NCBI GenBank assembly: GCA_023391635.1 | Contig: JAEWAQ010000026.1 | Location: 1-64,000, forward strand | Length of the DNA stretch: 64,000 nucleotides | Direction: 5' to 3' | From: Bacillota bacterium | GTDB taxonomy: Bacteria > Bacillota > Bacilli > Paenibacillales > Paenibacillaceae | Shown: in pieces, positions 61,636 through 64,000 of the stretch | Numbering within the stretch: position 1 is the stretch's first letter | Layout of the letters: every line of letters starts with the position of its first letter | The notes under the pieces: generated by a model | What the model was told of the DNA's origin: nothing | Databases searched by the model: none | The model's input: only the letters and a program-made list of their open reading frames with translations | Position numbers and translations under genes: made by a program

Positions 61636-62508
61636 TCACGACTTGATCGAACCGATGAGCAGCCCCTTCACGAAATACCGCTGCAAGAACGGATAAACGA
61701 TAATCATCGGCAGCGCGGACACGAGAACGACGGCCATCTTGATCCCTTCCGGCGTCATCTGGCTGATATCGATCGACGCACCCTCGTCCATCGCGATACT
61801 GGCATTGGAGATAATCTCTTGAACCTTGACTTGGAGAGGGTATAAGGCCCGGTTGTTGATGAAATAGACGGCCGATGTGTAGTTGTTCCAATGCGTGACG
61901 GCATAGAACAAGCCGATCGTCGCCATCACCGGCTTGGTCAACGGCAGGACGATGCTCCACAGGATGCGCGCTTCTCCGCATCCGTCCATGCGCCCGCTGT
62001 CAATGAGCTCGGAAGGAAGAGACTGGAAGAACGATCGCATGACGAAGAAATTAAAAGCGCTGATGGCGCCGGGAATCATCAGGACCCAGATCGTATCGAG
62101 CAGATGGAGCTGCTTGTTCCACAGATAGACAGGGATCAGCGGAGCGCTGAAAATAATCGTAAACAGAATCAGCAGCAAAATCACGCGGGAACCGCGATAC
62201 TCCGGCCGCGACAGCGGGTAGGCTAGCGAAGACGTCATGGCCAGGTTGATCAGCGTGCCGACGCTTGCCAGTATGACGGAAATCATAAAGGCTCTCCAGA
62301 TCGTATCGTTTTGAATCACGTATTCGTAATTGCTGAGCGTAAAATCGACCGGCCACAAAAATACTTTGCCGTATAAAATCGCGCTGGCACCGCTGAACGA
62401 TTTGGCCCATACGTTCACCACCGGTATAATCGTAATGCCTCCGATCAATCCCAGGAATACGATATTGAACGCTTGGAAAATCCGCATTCCCCTCGTTCTA
62501 TTTCTCAT
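61636..62508 (-). CDS. Sugar ABC transporter permease, LplC/YtcP type
   Basis: A 290-residue permease with EAA-type loop DSGRMDGCGEARILWSIVLP and the ending LQRYFVKGLLIGSIKS. AGGAGGTGAGGATGAG precedes ATG 62508. It is 14 bp after the partner. The EAA loop starts with DSG rather than EAA or ESA, a small deviation from the family. Confidence 0.92.
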   Translation of the reverse strand: MRNRTRGMRIFQAFNIVFLGLIGGITIIPVVNVWAKSFSGASAILYGKVFLWPVDFTLSNYEYVIQNDTIWRAFMISVILASVGTLINLAMTSSLAYPLSRPEYRGSRVILLLILFTIIFSAPLIPVYLWNKQLHLLDTIWVLMIPGAISAFNFFVMRSFFQSLPSELIDSGRMDGCGEARILWSIVLPLTKPVMATIGLFYAVTHWNNYTSAVYFINNRALYPLQVKVQEIISNASIAMDEGASIDISQMTPEGIKMAVVLVSALPMIIVYPFLQRYFVKGLLIGSIKS

Positions 62509-62522
62509 CTCATCCTCACCTC

Positions 62523-63479
62523 CTAATACAAGCTCTCGCCAGTCGCTTTGCGGCTGATCGTATTGCCGACGGTAAGCAACAGCAGCCCGACGACGGATTT
62601 GAACATCCCTACGGCGGTCGTATAGCTGAATTGCTGGTTCAGCAACCCCATCCGATAAATATACGTATCGAGAATGTCGCCATTGGAAATGTTCAGCGTG
62701 TTCAGGAATACGAATACCCGCTCGAAGCCGAAGTCCAGGAAGTTGCCGACCTGCAGCAGAAAAAGAATGACGATGGTCGGCATGATCGAGGGAAGGGTGA
62801 TCGACAGCGTCTGTTTCCAGCGATTCGCTCCGTCCACCTCGGCCGCTTCATACAAATCGGGATTGATGCCGGCGATCGCGGCCAAATAAATGATCGTCCC
62901 CCAGCCCGTATCCCGCCAAACTCCTGCTCCTACAAGAACGCCGCGGATATACTCCGCGTCCCCGAGGAAAAACAGGCGTTCAAATCCCAGCCAATCGAGA
63001 AAATGATTCACCAAACCTTGATCGATGCCGAGAACGGCTAAGGAAATACCGCCTATGATGACCCATGACAGAAAATGGGGCATATAGATGACCGTCTGAA
63101 CGACTCGTTTGTACAGCACATGACGAAGTTCGTTCAGCAACAGCGCCGCGATAATCGGGGCAGGGAAGGCGAACAGCAGGTCATAGAAGGCGATTAACAG
63201 CGTATTTTTCAAAATCCGCAAAAAATCCGCATACTGAAACATTCGCTGGAATTGCTCCAGTCCGACCCACTCGCTGCCCGTTATTCCTTTGAAAATATTG
63301 TAATTCTGAAATGCGATAACGCCGCCGGCCATGGGGATATATTTAAATATAAGGAAATAGATGATTCCCGGTACCGAGAGCAAGTACAGCATCTTATGCT
63401 TCGCTATATAGCGAAGCAATGGCATCTCCCGGAATTGGCGGGCAGGCGGGCGGACTGCCGTTGCCGATTGATCGTTCAC
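62523..63479 (-). CDS. Sugar ABC transporter permease, LplB type
   Basis: A 318-residue permease: MLYLLSVPGIIYFLIFKYIPMAG first helix, EAA loop EAAEVDGANRWKQTLSITLP, and DTYIYRMGLLNQQFSYTTAVGMFK near the end. GTG 63479 follows AAGGAGGGTCATCTTT. It is the first transporter gene after the sensor kinase. Confidence 0.92.
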   Translation of the reverse strand: MNDQSATAVRPPARQFREMPLLRYIAKHKMLYLLSVPGIIYFLIFKYIPMAGGVIAFQNYNIFKGITGSEWVGLEQFQRMFQYADFLRILKNTLLIAFYDLLFAFPAPIIAALLLNELRHVLYKRVVQTVIYMPHFLSWVIIGGISLAVLGIDQGLVNHFLDWLGFERLFFLGDAEYIRGVLVGAGVWRDTGWGTIIYLAAIAGINPDLYEAAEVDGANRWKQTLSITLPSIMPTIVILFLLQVGNFLDFGFERVFVFLNTLNISNGDILDTYIYRMGLLNQQFSYTTAVGMFKSVVGLLLLTVGNTISRKATGESLY

Positions 63480-63575
63480 AAAGATGACCCTCCTTGTTGA
63501 TTGGTCTCCTTATGGTATCGCCTGCAATTCCGGATGAACAGGAAATCATTTTATCCATCATGGTTTTTTTTTAGG

Positions 63576-64000
63576 TCATTCGACAAAGAAGCGGTCTCTG
63601 CCTTCGCGGCGCATGCGGATGGTGACTCTCGTCCCCTTGCCCGGCTCGCCGTCGATCGATAAGCCGTATTGTTCGCCGAAAGCCATCTGGATGCGCCGGT
63701 GCACATTGAGCATCCCGATGCTGTCCCCGAGCCTGCCTTGGGGCATTTTGCCGGAAAGCCGGTTCGACAGCAGCGACGATCTGATCTCCGCAAGCCTGTC
63801 TGCGGATATCCCTGCCCCGTTGTCCTCGATCGTCATCAACAAATCATCTTCAGCCGTCCAGGCGTGAATGCGAATGCGATGCTGCTCGGCAATGCGTTTG
63901 CGGAAGCCATGTTCGAATGCGTTCTCGACCAACGGCTGCAGCGTGAATCTCACCATCTTCTCGAGCAGCAACTCGGGCGGAATGTCCACATCGATTTCAA
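63576..64000 (-). CDS. YesM-type sensor histidine kinase, C-terminal part (cut by window edge)
   Basis: The frame is open from the stop at 63576 to the right edge. It covers the kinase ATPase domain: N-box LQPLVENAFEHGFRKR, G1 IEDNGAGIS, G2 GDSIGMLNVHRRIQMAFG and GKGTRVTIRMR. The His-containing and membrane parts lie outside the window. It lies 96 bp upstream of the LplB-type permease on the same strand and presumably, with a response regulator outside, controls this importer. Confidence 0.9.
   Translation of the reverse strand, partial: EIDVDIPPELLLEKMVRFTLQPLVENAFEHGFRKRIAEQHRIRIHAWTAEDDLLMTIEDNGAGISADRLAEIRSSLLSNRLSGKMPQGRLGDSIGMLNVHRRIQMAFGEQYGLSIDGEPGKGTRVTIRMRREGRDRFFVE

Overview
The window looks like a chromosomal segment of a fairly GC-rich Paenibacillaceae bacterium (Cohnella/Paenibacillus type; inferred). 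The reasons are strong AGGAGG ribosome binding sites, several TTG/GTG starts, lipoprotein solute-binding proteins paired with LplB/LplC-type permeases, YesM/YesN-type two-component systems, a TnrA/GlnR-type MerR regulator with perfect TGTNA-N7-TNACA operators, and lysine/mDAP synthesis through DapL. No tRNA, rRNA or CRISPR array was seen.

Layout. (1) 1-2.3 kb: the end of an IS1595-type transposase, then an AraC regulator divergent from a phytanoyl-CoA dioxygenase-family gene. (2) 2.2-16 kb, nitrogen assimilation: minus-strand gltB-gltD-dapL-dapF, then glnA, a divergent tnrA-like regulator, amtB and asnB. GlnR/TnrA boxes lie in front of gltB, between glnA and tnrA (two), and at about -51 of a predicted amtB promoter. 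DapF carries an unusual 12-residue tandem repeat. (3) 16-48.9 kb, a large sugar-degradation region almost wholly on the minus strand: two DUF2961 (GH172-type) proteins without signal peptides, two exported DUF4185 (GH183-type) proteins, a third related lipoprotein, a GH2 enzyme, two large uncharacterised glycosidase-like proteins, a zinc polyol/sugar dehydrogenase, ribulokinase AraB, three complete solute-binding-protein/permease sets, one YesM/YesN pair, two LacI regulators and one AraC regulator. GH172 and GH183 are the families known for D-arabinofuranan breakdown. I therefore read this as a candidate D-arabinan utilisation locus: exported endo-enzymes cut, ABC importers take up oligosaccharides, cytoplasmic GH172 enzymes trim them, and AraB phosphorylates ribulose. 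This is inference from family membership and gene order.

(4) 49-56.8 kb: an LplB/LplC importer with two adjacent paralogous solute-binding proteins, divergent from a membrane-bound AraC sensor-regulator. A 50-bp tandem repeat lies near the 3' end of the second binding-protein gene. (5) 56.9-59.8 kb: an orphan protein with the LQRTIGNQ motif found in eCIS/polymorphic-toxin-associated proteins, a roughly 400-bp gene-less element with IS200/IS605-like terminal hairpins and strong RNA structure, an exported NlpC/P60 peptidase and a Cof-type HAD phosphatase. (6) 59.9-64 kb: another solute-binding-protein/permease set headed by a sensor kinase cut by the window edge.

Across the window there are six solute-binding proteins and five permease pairs but no ABC ATPase, which suggests a shared MsmX-like ATPase encoded elsewhere. 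Hairpins sit directly after three of the binding-protein genes, before their permeases, and probably set the expression ratio.
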